This document shows, one piece after another, positions 32,841-45,351 of a stretch of 64,000 nucleotides of DNA; within the stretch, counting starts at the first letter, position 1, and each line of letters starts with the position of its first letter. Source of the stretch: Caprella mutica (taxonomy: Eukaryota > Arthropoda > Malacostraca > Amphipoda > Caprellidae); assembly GCA_947561585.1 (NCBI GenBank), contig CANNZV010001448.1, positions 133,839 through 197,838 on the forward strand, given 5' to 3'. The position numbers were made by a program, and so were the translations under genes. The notes under the pieces were generated by a model. That model saw only the letters and a list, made by a program, of their open reading frames with translations, ran no database searches and had not been told where the DNA came from.

Positions 32841-33300
32841 TACACTCTTCAATTATATTTTATATCTGAATAGAAGAGTCTTATTTCTAACTTAATATTC
32901 ATTTTTAAAATGTGTCAGTGAGTTATATCTAAGAATTGAGCCCTAAGTATTGAGTATGTGTATGCATTGGATCCTGAGAAACTGTCTTAATTATTAAATA
33001 TTAATGTCTTTAAAAGTTTTTTGTGCCAGTTTATGTACTTAACTAGGGTCCTAGGTAGACTGAATTAGACGGTAAGTAGGTAGTATTATCTGTTAGTTTA
33101 ATAGCTAGTATATGTTAGGCACAAAACTGTACAATCAATTAATACTATAATACTGTTATATTTATAAATATAAACTTTTATAAAATAAAACATATTCAGT
33201 CCTTCCCAATGTAATCGCAAAGTAATTAACCAAGAAAGTAACACTTGGTTCACTGTATCCATCAATAACTAAATAATAATAATTTTAGGCATAATTAACC
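32841..33300. other. AT-rich spacer, nothing recognised
   Basis: No coding, repeat or RNA feature supported. Confidence 0.4.
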
Positions 33301-33317
33301 AAGGTAAAAATTTCATC

Positions 33318-33420
33318 TTTGTCCCGCGTGGGACATCCCTCGCTAGCGAGGGGCAGGGGCGGACTTTAATTCCACGACTGTCCCACGCGGGATGTTCCTT
33401 TCTGTCCCATGTCCATCCCA
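33318..33420. repeat. GC-rich hairpin cluster
   Basis: In AT-rich surroundings, TGTCCCGCGTGGGACA (near-palindrome), CCTCGCTAGCGAGG (perfect palindrome) and TGTCCCACGCGGGA follow within 90 bp. The first and third can pair with each other or fold on themselves. It could be the remnant of a fold-back element. Confidence 0.5.
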
Positions 33421-34879
33421 ACACGTGATGTCAAACAATTTATAAATATGCTAGGCATATTTAAGTTGTAGGTAACTAGGTATGTATTGTTAAACACCAG
33501 TAGGTAACTAGGTAGCTCTTGATGAACATTAGTAGGTAACTAGGTAGGTATTGATAAACGGGGACGTGCCAGTAGTCGGACGCCCCAAAAGTCCGACAGT
33601 TATATCCATGATACAATAACTACATGGTATGCTCGCAAAAGAGACGAAATTATGTTTCTTCTGTGCAGCCCCCCCCCCCCCCTCGTGACCTCATAGAAGA
33701 TGGTAATGTGTATTATACTGTTGTCACTCGTATAGCAAATTCTATTTGAAAGTATCAATTATCATAGTTTCTTTTTATTTATTTAGGTAATACTAAGCAA
33801 TCATAAAAATGGTAAATAAGATTTAATAAACATAAATATATATTTTACAGGTCATAAATTTTAACTTCCACAACCGTAACTCCATTAAACTTGGTGAGAT
33901 ACCTCCAAGCCATATCTCTGGGTCTAGTTAAAGATGGCGTGGCACTCTAATTCCCGTAAGTAGCTTATCCATTGTTCAAATACAGGACTAGACGTGGAGG
34001 AGTTACCGGGTGCGGATAAATCATGGGAAAGGCTCCATACATGGTTGATCTCCTCTCAACCCGCCCAGTGGATTATGATGACTTGAATTAGATATTCCAA
34101 CAGGAGATAAATTCTAAATAACTAGTAGACGACGCAAAAATATAACGTTATATATTTTGATTGTACCTAACCCAGCGCATCATAATACCTCGTATTTGCA
34201 TGTTAATATCGAGAAGTTTAAATCCAATTTAGAAATTTTCCTGTGATAAATAGTAAAAATAGCGATTGGACCAAACATTTTGATATATTTATATATTACC
34301 TTCGATAGAAGGTAATACTAGGAATTACATTTGTTTTAAACTTTATATAGGTTGCCCTAAAAGCCAACTTGTGTTTGAATGGGGCCTTGCTTACAGTATA
34401 GCTATTCTATGTTTTTTTTTAATTTTTTGTTGGTGTAGGTTATAATTTATTGCTTACGATTACTCTGTATTCTTGAATAAATTGTTTTATATATCAGCAT
34501 AGGAAGGCAACTTGCTAATATTAAAACAAGTTTCATTAAAACACCGATGTGCCTTTAAAAGCGAGTAATTTTATGGATGCTTTTCGCCTTTTTCCCAATT
34601 TCTGAATAGGTGCTTGATTTCATTTGGTAAAATATCTGAATAATGAAAGCTTTATCTGTGGATATACTTCTATTATGATTACAATTATAGGCAAAAAATT
34701 GAACTCTTCAAAAATTGAAAAGAACCAGTTATTAACTACAAATCATATTATTCAAGTAACAATCAATGCAACTTAAGATTTTCCAGTTATGACCGTCAAG
34801 GTGGTTTCGATTAGCTGATTACCATAATCTATATTGTCATTATTCTTAGGGCAATCAGCAGCCGCTAACACGCCGGCTC
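33421..34879. other. Unassigned spacer with GGTAACTAGGTAG repeats and a C14 tract
   Basis: Three irregular repeats of AGTAGGTAACTAGGTAG lie near 33470-33555. A run of 14 C is at 33669-33682. No gene is supported in the rest. Confidence 0.4.
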
Positions 34880-35260
34880 ATCTCTGACATCAAATAACAC
34901 CACAACAAGCTTGAGGCACTATACTATAACATAGGGCCGAAGGAGCCATGTCAATGCCCTCTGTAATATTATAGCCTGGGTGTAGGATTCAAGATGGCCA
35001 ACACGGCGTCATAACAAACGACGCCATTTGAATTGAAACTGCAAAGGAAACTGTGTGTTGCTCTGTATTTAATGCTAATTTTTCTATGAATAGGAGACAG
35101 TAAAGGTTTAGAATTATTCTAGTAGGTATTAGTAGAGTTGTGATCAATAATATGTAATAATTTTAATATTGTAATGAGTATTTACGCTGTTTTTTAAGTA
35201 ATTAATGTATCCGATGCATACTTCCACGGTAGTGCCTAGTTAGCCTAGACCACCTACCTA
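34880..35260 (-). repeat. Inverted, diverged relative of 23530-23870 (copy A) and 42070-42400 (copy B)
   Basis: Read on the - strand, the blocks ATTATTGATCACAA, CTAATACCTACT, GTTATGACGCC, CCTACACCCAGGCTATAATA and TTACAGAGGGCATTG appear in a related order. Divergence is much higher than between copies A and B, so it is an independent, older copy. Confidence 0.55.
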
Positions 35261-35697
35261 AGAGGCTAAGACTATCTGGTGTTGAATTCAAATTTTCATA
35301 TGTTGCTTGTTTGTCTGGTGTTAAATCTTGAATTAGTAAACTCTGGGTCTATTCTGCCTACTTCAAAACTTGACAAGTAATAAAGTATGGTACCTAATAC
35401 TGGCCATTATTATAGGTACCTATAACCTTGCGGCTAGCTAGTCACAGTGAAGATGTACATTTCCAACTCTCTTACCTAGGGAGGCTTGGAGAGTAAAGTG
35501 TTTTTGGATGGCTATTTAGTAACTTAGTAGGTAGTCATTCTTAATTAGGACCATCATCCTATTATAATGTTTAATTATAAATGGTACAATGTTAATTTTG
35601 GAGAGAAATAAGGAATTTATGGACATATTAGTAAGTAATTTGACTTTCCTAGCTAGGGCTCTTATTCTAGGAGACTAAGAGAGAACCATAATTCAGA

Positions 35698-36245
35698 GGA
35701 TGGAAAATTGTAAGCCATGCCAATTTGGCTCATATTTTGTAGATTTCAAGCCAAAATTAACATGGGAACATAGGAATTAATTCAAAATTTTAAGCCAATT
35801 AGACATATCTGAGTTTTGACCTTTTGAAATCTAAGCCAATTAATTGGCTTTAACTGACATACTCTGTAACATGGAGAGAGAATAATGGCTAGGTAGTAAT
35901 CATCATAGTATAAGAACCACAACCACTCTTTAGCTTGGATATGCTCCAGCCAGACTTCCAATCTGAAAAGTACAGCAGGACTTGTGGATTAATCCTGCGC
36001 CCAAGTCATATTTAATTCCTATGTTCCCATGTTATTTGTTGCGCGCCTGAGCCCAAAGCTGAAAGCTCTATTTCTAATTTCTCTTAAATAATCCTGGGTC
36101 TGAGGAGACATTCTTTTCAGACTGCAGAATATGGAGCATTTTTCCAAGACTCTGCTACAAATCTTGGAAATTTGAAAAACTTTGGAGACAAATTGCCTCA
36201 AAAATTAAATATCAGGAGACTGATTGTGTATGCTTCAAAGACTGG
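35698..36245. repeat. Mosaic of short hAT-like element pieces, copy B
   Basis: Counterpart of 5376-5945, with small indels (for example the loss of about 10 bp near 36120). Confidence 0.55.
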
Positions 36246-36519
36246 TGTCCGAGGACTTTTCAAATCTGCAAAATAAATATTCTTGCAATGTCGGAGGACT
36301 TTTAGGTATTTATCCCTATATTACCATTAATTTTTGGAGGGGAAATTGTATAAATGTTGAAGGACTACCTACCCAATATATGAGGAAATGTTGGCAGATA
36401 TTTTACAGATTTTTGGAAAGGTCCGAGGAGTTCAGTGCACCAAATACATTCTGGGCTATGCTGTCATGATATCATCCCTTGTTAATAAATGTGAACACTT
36501 GAATTAATTCCTATGCTTG

Positions 36520-36770
36520 CCAGTCTGTATTTGGTCACTGGTAGTCTGGTGCACTGTGCACAGAAGTCTGCCGACTTACCAAGAAATCTGAGAAATTCAG
36601 CCAAGAATTTTGTATAATTTGGGTGATTCTCCAACATTTTTCCCTCCAAAAATTAATGGTTATAAATAACCAGAAGTCTGCAGACTTTGCAAGAATATTT
36701 ATTTTCAAGAAAATTAAAGTCTGCCGATATGTCAATCAAATTTACCATCAAATACAATCTGGAAGACTGG
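36520..36770. mobile_element. Short hAT-like element (CCAGTCTG ends), copy B
   Basis: Same insertion as 6211-6469, with a perfect 8-bp duplication TATGCTTG (36512-36519, 36771-36778). Confidence 0.85.
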
Positions 36771-37004
36771 TATGCTTGCATAGTTGCATATTAATTACTG
36801 TAAACAAATTGGACTAAGATCACATCTGATGCCTTTACCATACAAAACTTTTGAAAACTTCACCTACCCTAATAGGTAGCTAGATAATTGATATCAAATT
36901 TACCCAGCTTGTAGAGTTTAGAAAATTGGAAAGTGTAAATGTTGTGACCCTATTTTAAACATATGAAATTGAGAAGTAATTACAATTAATGTCTTATTTT
37001 GCAG

Positions 37005-37123
37005 ATATGCCGAAGCATTGCTACATCCCTGGATGCAAGTCAAATTATGGATTCAGTACAAAATTTTGATTCCTGTCCGAAAGAAGAGGCACTGTATGCT
37101 AAATGGCTCAAAGCAATCCATAG
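37005..37123 (+). pseudogene. THAP-domain exon 1, copy B
   Basis: Acceptor TATTTTGCAG, donor TAG|GTAAGTG. Starts MPKHCYIPGC with the usual THAP position of Met and both first Cys, but meets TGA after STKF. The rest (CPKEEALYAKWLKAIHR) is in another frame, as in copy A. This copy retains the base lost in copy A next to the ATG, so it is the better record of the ancestor. Confidence 0.75.
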
Positions 37124-37141
37124 GTAAGTGTCTCCTATAGA

Positions 37142-39102
37142 CAGAGATGGGCGAAAAGTACATCGAAAGTACTTAAGTACTAAGTACAAGTACTCGTAAA
37201 TCAATGTACTTGAAGTAGTTGCCCAAGTACTCAAATAAAAAAGTACTTTCAAAGTACAAGTACCAAGTACTTTTTAAAGTACTTTCAAGTACCAAGTTTA
37301 TTTACTATACAATTTAAAAACTAATAATTTATGCTGTTAACTCTTATAGTACATCTTCTCAGTGACTTTTTCTCTGATAGTACATCATCTCAGTGACTCT
37401 TTTCTCTGATAGTACATCATCACAGTGACTCTTTTCTCTGATAGAACATAACCACAGTGACTCTTTTCTCTGATGGTACATCACCACAGTGACTTTTTTC
37501 TGATAGTACATCATCACAGTGACTCTTTTCTCTGATAGTACATCATCACAGTGACTCTTTTCTCTGATAGTATATCATCACAGTGACTCCTTTTTCTGAT
37601 AGTACATCACCACAGTGACTTTTCTCTGATAGTACATCATCACAGTGACTCTTTTCTCTGATAGTACATCATCACAGTGACTCTTTTCTCTGATAGTATA
37701 TCATCACAGTGACTCTTTTCTCTGATAGTACATCATCACAGTGACTCTTTTCTCTGATAGTACATCATCACAGTGACTCTTTTCTCTGATAGTACATCAC
37801 CACAGTGACTCTTTTCTCTGACAGTACATCATCACAGTGACTCTTTTCTCTGATAGTAAATCATCACAGTGACTCTTTTCTCTGATAGTACATCGTCACA
37901 GTGACTCTTTTCTCTGATAGTACATCATCACAGTGACTCTTTTCTCTGATAGTACATAACCACAGTGACTCTTTTCTCTGATGGTACATCACCACAGTGA
38001 CTTTTTTCTCTGATAGTACATCATCACAGTGACTCCTTTTTCTGATAGTACATCACCACAGTGACTTTTCTCTGATAGTACATCATCACAGTGACTCTTT
38101 TCTCTGATAGTACATCATCACAGTGACTCTTTTCTCTGATAGTATATCATCACAGTGACTCTTTTCTCTGATAGTACATCATCACAGTGACTCTTTTCTC
38201 TGATAGTACATCATCACAGTGACTCTTTTCTCTGATAGTACATCACCACAGTGACTCTTTTCTCTGACAGTACATCATCACAGTGACTCTTTTCTCTGAT
38301 AGTAAATCATCACAGTGACTCTTTTCTCTGATAGTACATCATCACAGTGACTCTTTTCTCTGATAGTACATCATCACAGTGACTCTTTTCTCTGATAGTA
38401 CATCATCACAGTGACTCTTTTCTCTGATAGTACATCATCACAGTGACTCTTTTCTCTGATATTACATCATCACAGTGACTCTTTTCAAGTTTTCTCTGAT
38501 ATTACATCATCACAGTGACTCTTTACTCATATAGTACATCATCACAGTGACTCACTGTACACGTCCACACGCTTATAATAAATTCGTCAATGTGTTTGGT
38601 AAATATTGGTTGTGATATCTAGGTATCATAAAATAATTATATTCAATGTACTTAAATTGGTCAATATAATTCATAGTCTCTATACATGATTGTATGTCAG
38701 AATATATAAATATTCACAGTCACATAAAAGTATAAAATGTCTTACAGTCTTAGTTTTCAATTCTATTCTATCAATTTTACTGCTTGACAAACAATTTTCC
38801 AACATGTTGGACCTCTTCAAACTCTAGTTTTTATCCAGTTGCTGTAAATACAGTTTTGATGAGAAAAAGAATTAATTTTGTAGAGATTTTAGAACTAATC
38901 TTTTAAAATCTCTTGACTGAAAGGAAAAATGTACTTTGCAAAATACTTTTTACTTGGAAAGTAACAAGTAATTGTAAAAAGTACTTCTAAAGTAATTATT
39001 CAAAGTACTTTTTAGAAAGTACTTCAAGTAGTACTTGAAGTACTTACTTGTTACTTAGTACTTTTACTTGGTACTTGGGAAGTACTTTCCCGCCCATCTC
39101 TG
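37142..39102. mobile_element. hAT-like non-autonomous element carrying a satellite
   Basis: 1961 bp with perfect 12-bp inverted ends CAGAGATGGGCG / CGCCCATCTCTG and a perfect 8-bp target duplication CCTATAGA (37134-37141, 39103-39110). Copy A has the single site (GCTATCGA). Both subterminal regions, about 150-200 bp each, are crowded with AAGTACTT / AGTAC words in both orientations. The middle is a 32-bp satellite. There is no transposase. Confidence 0.9.
37350..38552 (+). repeat. 32-bp satellite array inside the hAT-like element
   Basis: About 35-38 head-to-tail copies of CAGTGACTCTTTTCTCTGAT plus AGTACATCATCA. A block with the variants AACCACAG and GATGGTACATCACC appears near 37450 and again near 37970, showing a larger duplication of roughly half a kilobase within the array. 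Confidence 0.95.
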
Positions 39103-39120
39103 CCTATAGATATACATAAC

Positions 39121-39524
39121 CGTGACAGGAAATTTTGCCATAAGGAAATTCGCCGTGGGGAAATTTCGTCAAGATAATTTATTTTAACTCTGAACTTAAG
39201 TACCTTAGGCAAATTAAGTGATCTCCACAATAATTTTTAGTCCTTTTCTAACCCCCGTTACCAAGAATGCTTTCCATTAGTTTACCAGCAAACAATAACA
39301 ATTTCAAACAAAGAAAAACCACAATTTTTTAGACAATCAAACTAACTCTTTGTTCTTTATAGTCTATAAGTGTCCTTGGTAATGGTTGTTGGAAAAGGAC
39401 CCTAGCATTTATTGTGGTAATATTTTTATTTGTCTGGGGTTCTTAAACCGAGAGTTGAAAAACAATTTACAGCAAAAATTCCTTACGGTGAATTTTCTTA
39501 CGGCGAAAATTCCTAATAGCTACC
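39121..39524. mobile_element. Short element with GGAAATT..GCCGTA word, copy B
   Basis: Counterpart of 6850-7258, flanked by ATACATAAC at 39112-39120 and 39525-39533. The satellite-bearing element inserted just beside it. Confidence 0.65.
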
Positions 39525-39843
39525 ATACATAACTTAGCTATAATTGTTATGGATGTACATTTCTCTCCGCGAATTCTCTTTCTTACGTAATAGTAAAACC
39601 GACTCAACCCTCAGTAGGTGCTTCAACTTCGAATATTTCAAAATGTAGTAGACTTTAGAATCCTGCAAACCTATGGAACTTATCGGTATACGTGTCATAG
39701 CTAGGTATTATTAATCATATAGTTGTTAGTTCGGTAGATTTCGCAGGTTTATACCTCTTGAATTTCGCCCAAATTCAGTTGTGATATATAGTCTGATCTG
39801 TGACACTTTAAATATTGGTGTGTGTTAATTATTGAGTGACTAA

Positions 39844-40847
39844 TCATTAATTTGAAAGTGTCTACCTTTTGGTGGTTGCTAAATGGAATAGTCATAACAT
39901 TTTCTTTTTATTATTTGCTTCCACCTGTGAAATTACTCGAACCATTTTACGATCATCTCTTCCTGAAAAGCCACTTTCTTTTCTAACTGCCTCTTCCAAG
40001 TCCCTTGTATTTTACTTCTTCTTTAGGTCATGCGATATACTCATCGATAAGGTTGAAGTAGACGTTAAACACTTGATATATTTATTAGCCCTATTCACTA
40101 CTTTCTGATTATTTTGTTTCTATCACACCATGTCTCGTACTCCTAAATCTATGTCCTACTAGTTCTTTCGCTCCTAATTAAAACCTTGTAGACCCTATTT
40201 CCATTAGTGTATGTTAGTTATTTTCTTTGAATTCTATTCCGTTATTTACTAGGATGTTCATTTTGTCTCCTTTGTTCGCAGTTATTACTATCTACTTATA
40301 TTAACAATTACAAAACATTTCATGCACATATTTTAATTCGTTCTAAAAAGTTTAAGCCCAAATACCCAAAGTAAGTTTATCTGAAACTCTTATTTATTTC
40401 ATATATAGTTTTAAATTTGATCCTATACCTAAATGTTTTAAATAACTAATTCCATTACCTAGATAAATATTTATGTATTTTTTGTCTGTCCTTGCAGATC
40501 ACTAATAAAGACTCAGTCACACGCACTTGTTTCACTGGGCAGTTAGTTTCGAGACAATAATTAATCTTGTATTTTCAATTTTTAGTTTTCAAATTTGAAT
40601 CAATTATCATGATTTCATGTGTCAATATAAATTATTAGTGGTTAAATAGTATCCATGTAGCTTCACTTTTCCTTTTGATGTGCATTGTGTTGCTCTAGTA
40701 ATTTAATTAAAATATTAATATTTGTTGCTATGAAATTGATGGTTAAATTATGAAATAAAATTACACTCATGTGATTGCTCAGTTGATAGAAGTTTTTCAT
40801 AAATGCCTATTTACAGGGAGAAGTTTTTCATAAATGCCTATTTACAG
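39844..40847 (+). other. THAP intron, copy B
   Basis: Holds the empty BEL site near 39840, an old R500 relic (about 39930-40100) and otherwise AT-rich DNA. At 40801-40847 a 31-bp tandem duplication doubles the acceptor CCTATTTACAG of exon 2. Confidence 0.6.
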
Positions 40848-41032
40848 GGAGAAGTTCACACTGTCTAATCATTCAGTGGTTTGTTCTGAGTGAAACTGCT
40901 GACCACTTCTATGAAGATGTAATCCTTAGGGAAGGTCTCCATCTTGAGAATTATGGACTAGAGGTGAAAAGAAGGGTAAGGCTTCAGAAAGGTGCTATCC
41001 CAACAATTTTTCCTGGGCAACCTTCATATTAG
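40848..41032 (+). pseudogene. THAP exon 2 fused to exon 3, copy B
   Basis: After the second of two duplicated acceptors comes EKFTLSNHSVVC in one frame. Then an uninterrupted frame from 40898 covers ADHFYEDVILREGLHLENYG through RRVRLQKGAIPTIFPGQPSY to TAG at 41030-41032. In copy A the same codons are separated by a 2.2-kb intron. The internal frame break is shared with copy A. Confidence 0.7.
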
Positions 41033-41601
41033 AAGGTTGAAGATAATTGAAGAGAGAGATGCTCAAAATTTAGAGAGTTCTTAGATAATAGATTTTGAAT
41101 CATTTGAGGAAAATTGCAGGGTAAATTGTGACTAAATGGATGATTAGTGAATATAAAGATAATATTTTTTTGGGGTAGACTTGTACATGAACATAATATG
41201 ATACCCCATTTTCTTATTTCTTTCAAAGTGCATTCTAATTTAAATATATCTGTGCTCTTTAAAGATGTTCTTCTAAATAATTCCATATTTGATTTAATAT
41301 TAGGTGATAGCATGTTGTGTAATAAGTGATCTAAATTTAAAAATTTGCTTTCACATATGTATAACTATGAAGATGGTTCTGTTGTTAGTTCAGACAAACT
41401 TGCTCTAGCCTTCCAAATGTTAGATGAAGTCTATATTATAGTAATCCTGCAGCATATAAATTTATGCGTGAAAATAATTTTCTAACTCTTCCTAGTGCAG
41501 ATTACATTAGGAAATTTGCTCTCACTTCTAATATTGATGTACCCGTTCTTAAAGATAGTCATATAAATTATCTTAAACAACGACTTTGTGGTAATCATTA
41601 A
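41033..41601 (+). pseudogene. P-element-transposase-like remnant, copy B
   Basis: The frame 41434-41601 encodes the same AYKFMRENNFLTLPSADY and SHINYLKQRL blocks as copy A 22879-23046. Confidence 0.5.
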
Positions 41602-42921
41602 TGAACAATGTAATATATGGAATGTTCTGTATATAGCCATAAACAATGTATATATGACAAAATTCATGTCTAAATAGTTATCAAATAGTCTTATTGGTTT
41701 TCTATCAATATAGCTAATACATAAGTTTCAATAGTATGATTGAAAATAAGTGAGCGACTCCATATATTTTTTGTTATTATTTTCATATACATAAACTTCT
41801 GCACTAAAAATGTTTATTTTTCCCCTCCTTATTACAATGAAACGTATGATACAATGTTTGGTATTTATTATACAACACTAATTAAATGAATACAATAATG
41901 AAACTTTCTATGAATACTTTACTCCAAGTATTTATCAAATTTAATTTTTTTAGGTGAAAAAATCGATTTTGAGCAGTCAATCAATCCTACAAAATTTTAA
42001 GAAAGAATTTTTTTTAAATAAAATAAATTATTATTAAAATTAAACAAACCTTTCCCTTTACAAATCAAATAATTATACAGACGGCATACCTAGGTAGATT
42101 AGCTGCATGAATTGGATGCGTCAAATAAATTCCACAAAAGACATCGTAAATTATCATTGAAACAACAAAATTGTTTCTGATTATTGATCACAAGTTTTCT
42201 AATACTTACTGGATTAATTTGAAGTTCTAGTTGTTCGTATTAATAGAGAATTTAATGTAAAACTTTGAGTGACAAACCATTTCCATCGCATTTTCAATAG
42301 AAATCGTGCGGTTTGTTATGACACCATGTCGGTCATCTTTTTTTTCACGATCCTACACCCAAGGCTATAATATTACAGAGGGCATTGGCCATGTGCATAA
42401 AAATAACCCGTGAAAACCACAATGATCCTTATTATCATAGATAAGCAGCCATCTATCGAAAAGAGATGTAAACTGGCCATTTAGTTTACAGCAAATAAAC
42501 TGAAACATCAAGAGCAACAAATATTAAACAAAATAGTCTCTTAAAACATTTTTGAGTGAGATTCAAGACACATGGAACAGCACCCCTTAAAAAAGAAACA
42601 TACATTAGAAAGTAAGTCAGTTATAACCAATTAATTGGATGCATTTCAAAAGGTTAAAACTTAGATTTGTATGGCTGAATGTTGTGAATTTATTGCTATG
42701 TTTGTCATGGCAGCGATTGTTTACTTTCAATTTTCTTCTCTTCACTTTTTTTCTTACAACTTGTCTATTATCGTAGGTAGCTACTAGTTGTTCTTTAAGT
42801 TTTGAATATGAACTAGTTAGTTTGATGTAGGAATTTATATCTCTCTTTACTGTTGAGGTACCGTAAGCCTCACTGCCTCATTATTCGTCACAGAGTGAGT
42901 TATTGTTATACAGTTTGTTTA
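41602..42921. other. AT-rich spacer, copy B
   Basis: Counterpart of 23047-24370; no gene supported. Ends at the mariner target TA (42922-42923). Confidence 0.5.
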
Positions 42922-42923
42922 TA

Positions 42924-44210
42924 CAGGGTGGGGCGTAAGTTTGGAAGCAATTTTTCAAACATTAATATAATTCTTAAAAATAACTTCCTAAGTAGGGGAT
43001 AGAGTTTGAACTATAGTAGAGACACTACATTATGACATGGCAGTGTTATTTTTTACAAAAAATTTAGTCAATTCAAAAATGTCAGACAAAAGAGAAGCCA
43101 TTTTTGCTCTACACAGTGCCGGGGAGTCAGATTCCGTCATTTCAAAGACTCTCTCAATAGCGAGATCGACTGTTTGGAAGTGTGTGAAGCGTTTTAATGA
43201 GAGAGGAGACTTAACTGATCGTCCAAGAAGTGGTAGACCACGCTCACAACGCACCAAACAACTGATAAAATGTGCCCGAGAGAAGATCAGGAGGAACCCG
43301 AAAGGTCAATACGATTGTTAGCCAAAACAGCTAATGTGAGTCCCAGAACAATGAGAAGAGTTGTCAAAGAAGACCTAAAGATGTCTTCTTTCACCCTCCA
43401 AAAGAGACAGACTCTGTCAGAAGCTGTAAAGAAAAAGAGATTGGAGAGAAGCAAAGCACTTCTGAGAGAATTGAAGTCTGGCACGGCTGGTGAAATTGTT
43501 TGGTCTGACGAAAAAAATTTCACAGTGGAAATGGCTCACAACCGGAGGAATGACAGAATAATTGGTAAAAGTGCCAAAAGACATCCCATACAACCAAAAA
43601 CTGTCCACAGAACCATGAAACCTGCTTCAGTAATGGTCTGGGCCGCTTTTTCAGAAACTTGGAGATCTCCTTTAATTTTTGTGGAACAAGGCGCCAAAAT
43701 CAATGCTAAATGTTATATTGAGAATATTTTGATGCCAATGTTGGAGTCAGCTAAGGATCACTTCGGTAATGACACTCTATGGACATTTCAGCAAGACGAC
43801 GCGACTTCACATACTGCAAATGTCACTCAAAACTGGTGCCATGACCATCTTCCACGGTTTTGGTCCAAAGAAATGTGGCCTCCCTGCTCCCCAGATGTTA
43901 ATCCTATGGACTTTTCGGTATAGTCCATTCTTGAATCAAAGGCCTGTGGTAAATTCCATCGCAGTGTGAATGATTTAAAGCGTTCGCTCCAGAGATCTTG
44001 GAAGGAAATTTCACAAGAACAGTTGCGTGCCGCAGTAGGAGGAGATTTGAGGATGTTATTAAAAACAAGGGGGGACATTTTGAATAAATTTATGATTTTT
44101 GAATTCTTAAAACCCTTATGTAATAATACATAACTGTAAATTATTAAATATATTTTTCGTTGGATTATAATATCTACTTTCATTTGCTTCCAAACTTACG
44201 CCCCACCCTG
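42924..44210 (+). mobile_element. Mariner/Tc1-type transposon, copy B only
   Basis: 1287 bp with matching 27-bp inverted ends beginning CAGGGTGGGGCGTAAGTTTG, flanked by TA (42922-42923, 44211-44212). Copy A 24363-24379 is the empty site with one substitution. It carries a broken transposase gene. Confidence 0.95.
43037..44133 (+). pseudogene. Mariner transposase, frameshifted and with a stop
   Basis: Begins at 43037, or more naturally at the ATG at 43079 (MSDKREAIF). A helix-turn-helix half runs to about 43310 with GRPRSQRTK; the frame then shifts by one to RLLAKTANVSPRTMRRVV and continues. Catalytic Asp residues: WSDEKNF, QQDDATSHT and the D of SPDVNPMD. By hand count 37 residues separate the last two, so DD37D. 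A TAG at 43921-43923 stands where Trp is expected (V*SILE), and the frame then runs on to TAA at 44131-44133. Two lesions make it inactive. It cut and pasted the element at TA sites when intact. Confidence 0.9.
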
Positions 44211-44407
44211 TATATCATCAATATATCTTTTCAACTGATTTCAGTATTTGTCAATCTTGCTAAGATAAGTCTATTCAGTTTTTTGAGTTTTTGTATTATG
44301 TGATATTTAATTCGTGTTTCTTTGCATGTCACTGCTTGTAATGTGCATAGAAATAAAGAGGATTTGTTTTGTATAGTCTACAATTAGAACACCTACTCTT
44401 TCCATAA

Positions 44408-44907
44408 TTTAATTTATTAGGGGGTTTAACGTCTGCTTCGGAACCAAAAGCCATATTGCTGACGTCAAAAGGAAATTAAATACAAGGGACTGGAAGGAGC
44501 AGTCAGAGAGGAAAGTGGCTCCATGAACAAAGTCACTTACCACTGTCGGTGACAATGCTCATGGATGCAGAAAAGCTACTCCGTGAATACAGTCACTTAC
44601 CAAGGAATGTGACGAAACTGGACAAAAGCACCGGTTGCTGCACTCACGGAAGGAAGAGGAAAATGAAGAGGTGATAGTAAATGAAGCCTACGAGCCTACC
44701 TAACACAAAATCTAAGACCTCGTAGTTAAAGAGCATAACCCTAGCGCTATCCTCTAAAACTGCAAGTAGCGTTAAAAAAATGATAAACATGGTAAAAATG
44801 AAAAAAGACAATCCATAATCCAAATTACAACAGTTCGGGGCCCAAGGGACGCCACCCCCCTTCTCTTCCATTCTCCACAGACAGCTTCAGGATAGAGCCC
44901 CTGGGGG
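44408..44907 (-). mobile_element. R500 retroposon, copy B
   Basis: Counterpart of 24567-25066 with the same 15-bp flanks (44393-44407, 44908-44922). The 75-residue frame (44644-44871, -) is kept. Confidence 0.75.
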
Positions 44908-45351
44908 CTACTCTTTCCATAACGCAGACAGCCGCGATAATGTTCCCATGTTAGTTTTGGCTTGAAATCTTCAAAATTGAGTCAAAATTCTGAATTTTGT
45001 AAACCTATGGCGAGGAAATTAAAAGACATAACAAGTTAAATAATTTATTTTGTACGACCTTCCACAAGGAAAAATAATGGAAACAATTGAATTATAAATG
45101 TTTCACATATCAAGTAATTAATGTATACAATATAGCTAGTTCATTTGAAAATTGAAGTAATGATTCAATCAAATTCTATGATTTTAGATGTATACCTAAA
45201 AATGAACTACCAAAGATTATAAGACTAGGCCAGTTTATGAAATTATAAACAGTACACCTGTGACACAATAAACAATTAAAGCATTAGAACATAATGTTAG
45301 ACAAGTAAGAACTTTTTACTAATTGCAGCAGTTTCTCACATCAAGAGCTGT

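Noticed and set aside
33669..33682. Run of 14 C as a possible i-motif or assembly artefact
   Set aside because: A single homopolymer has no supporting context; its length may be a sequencing error.
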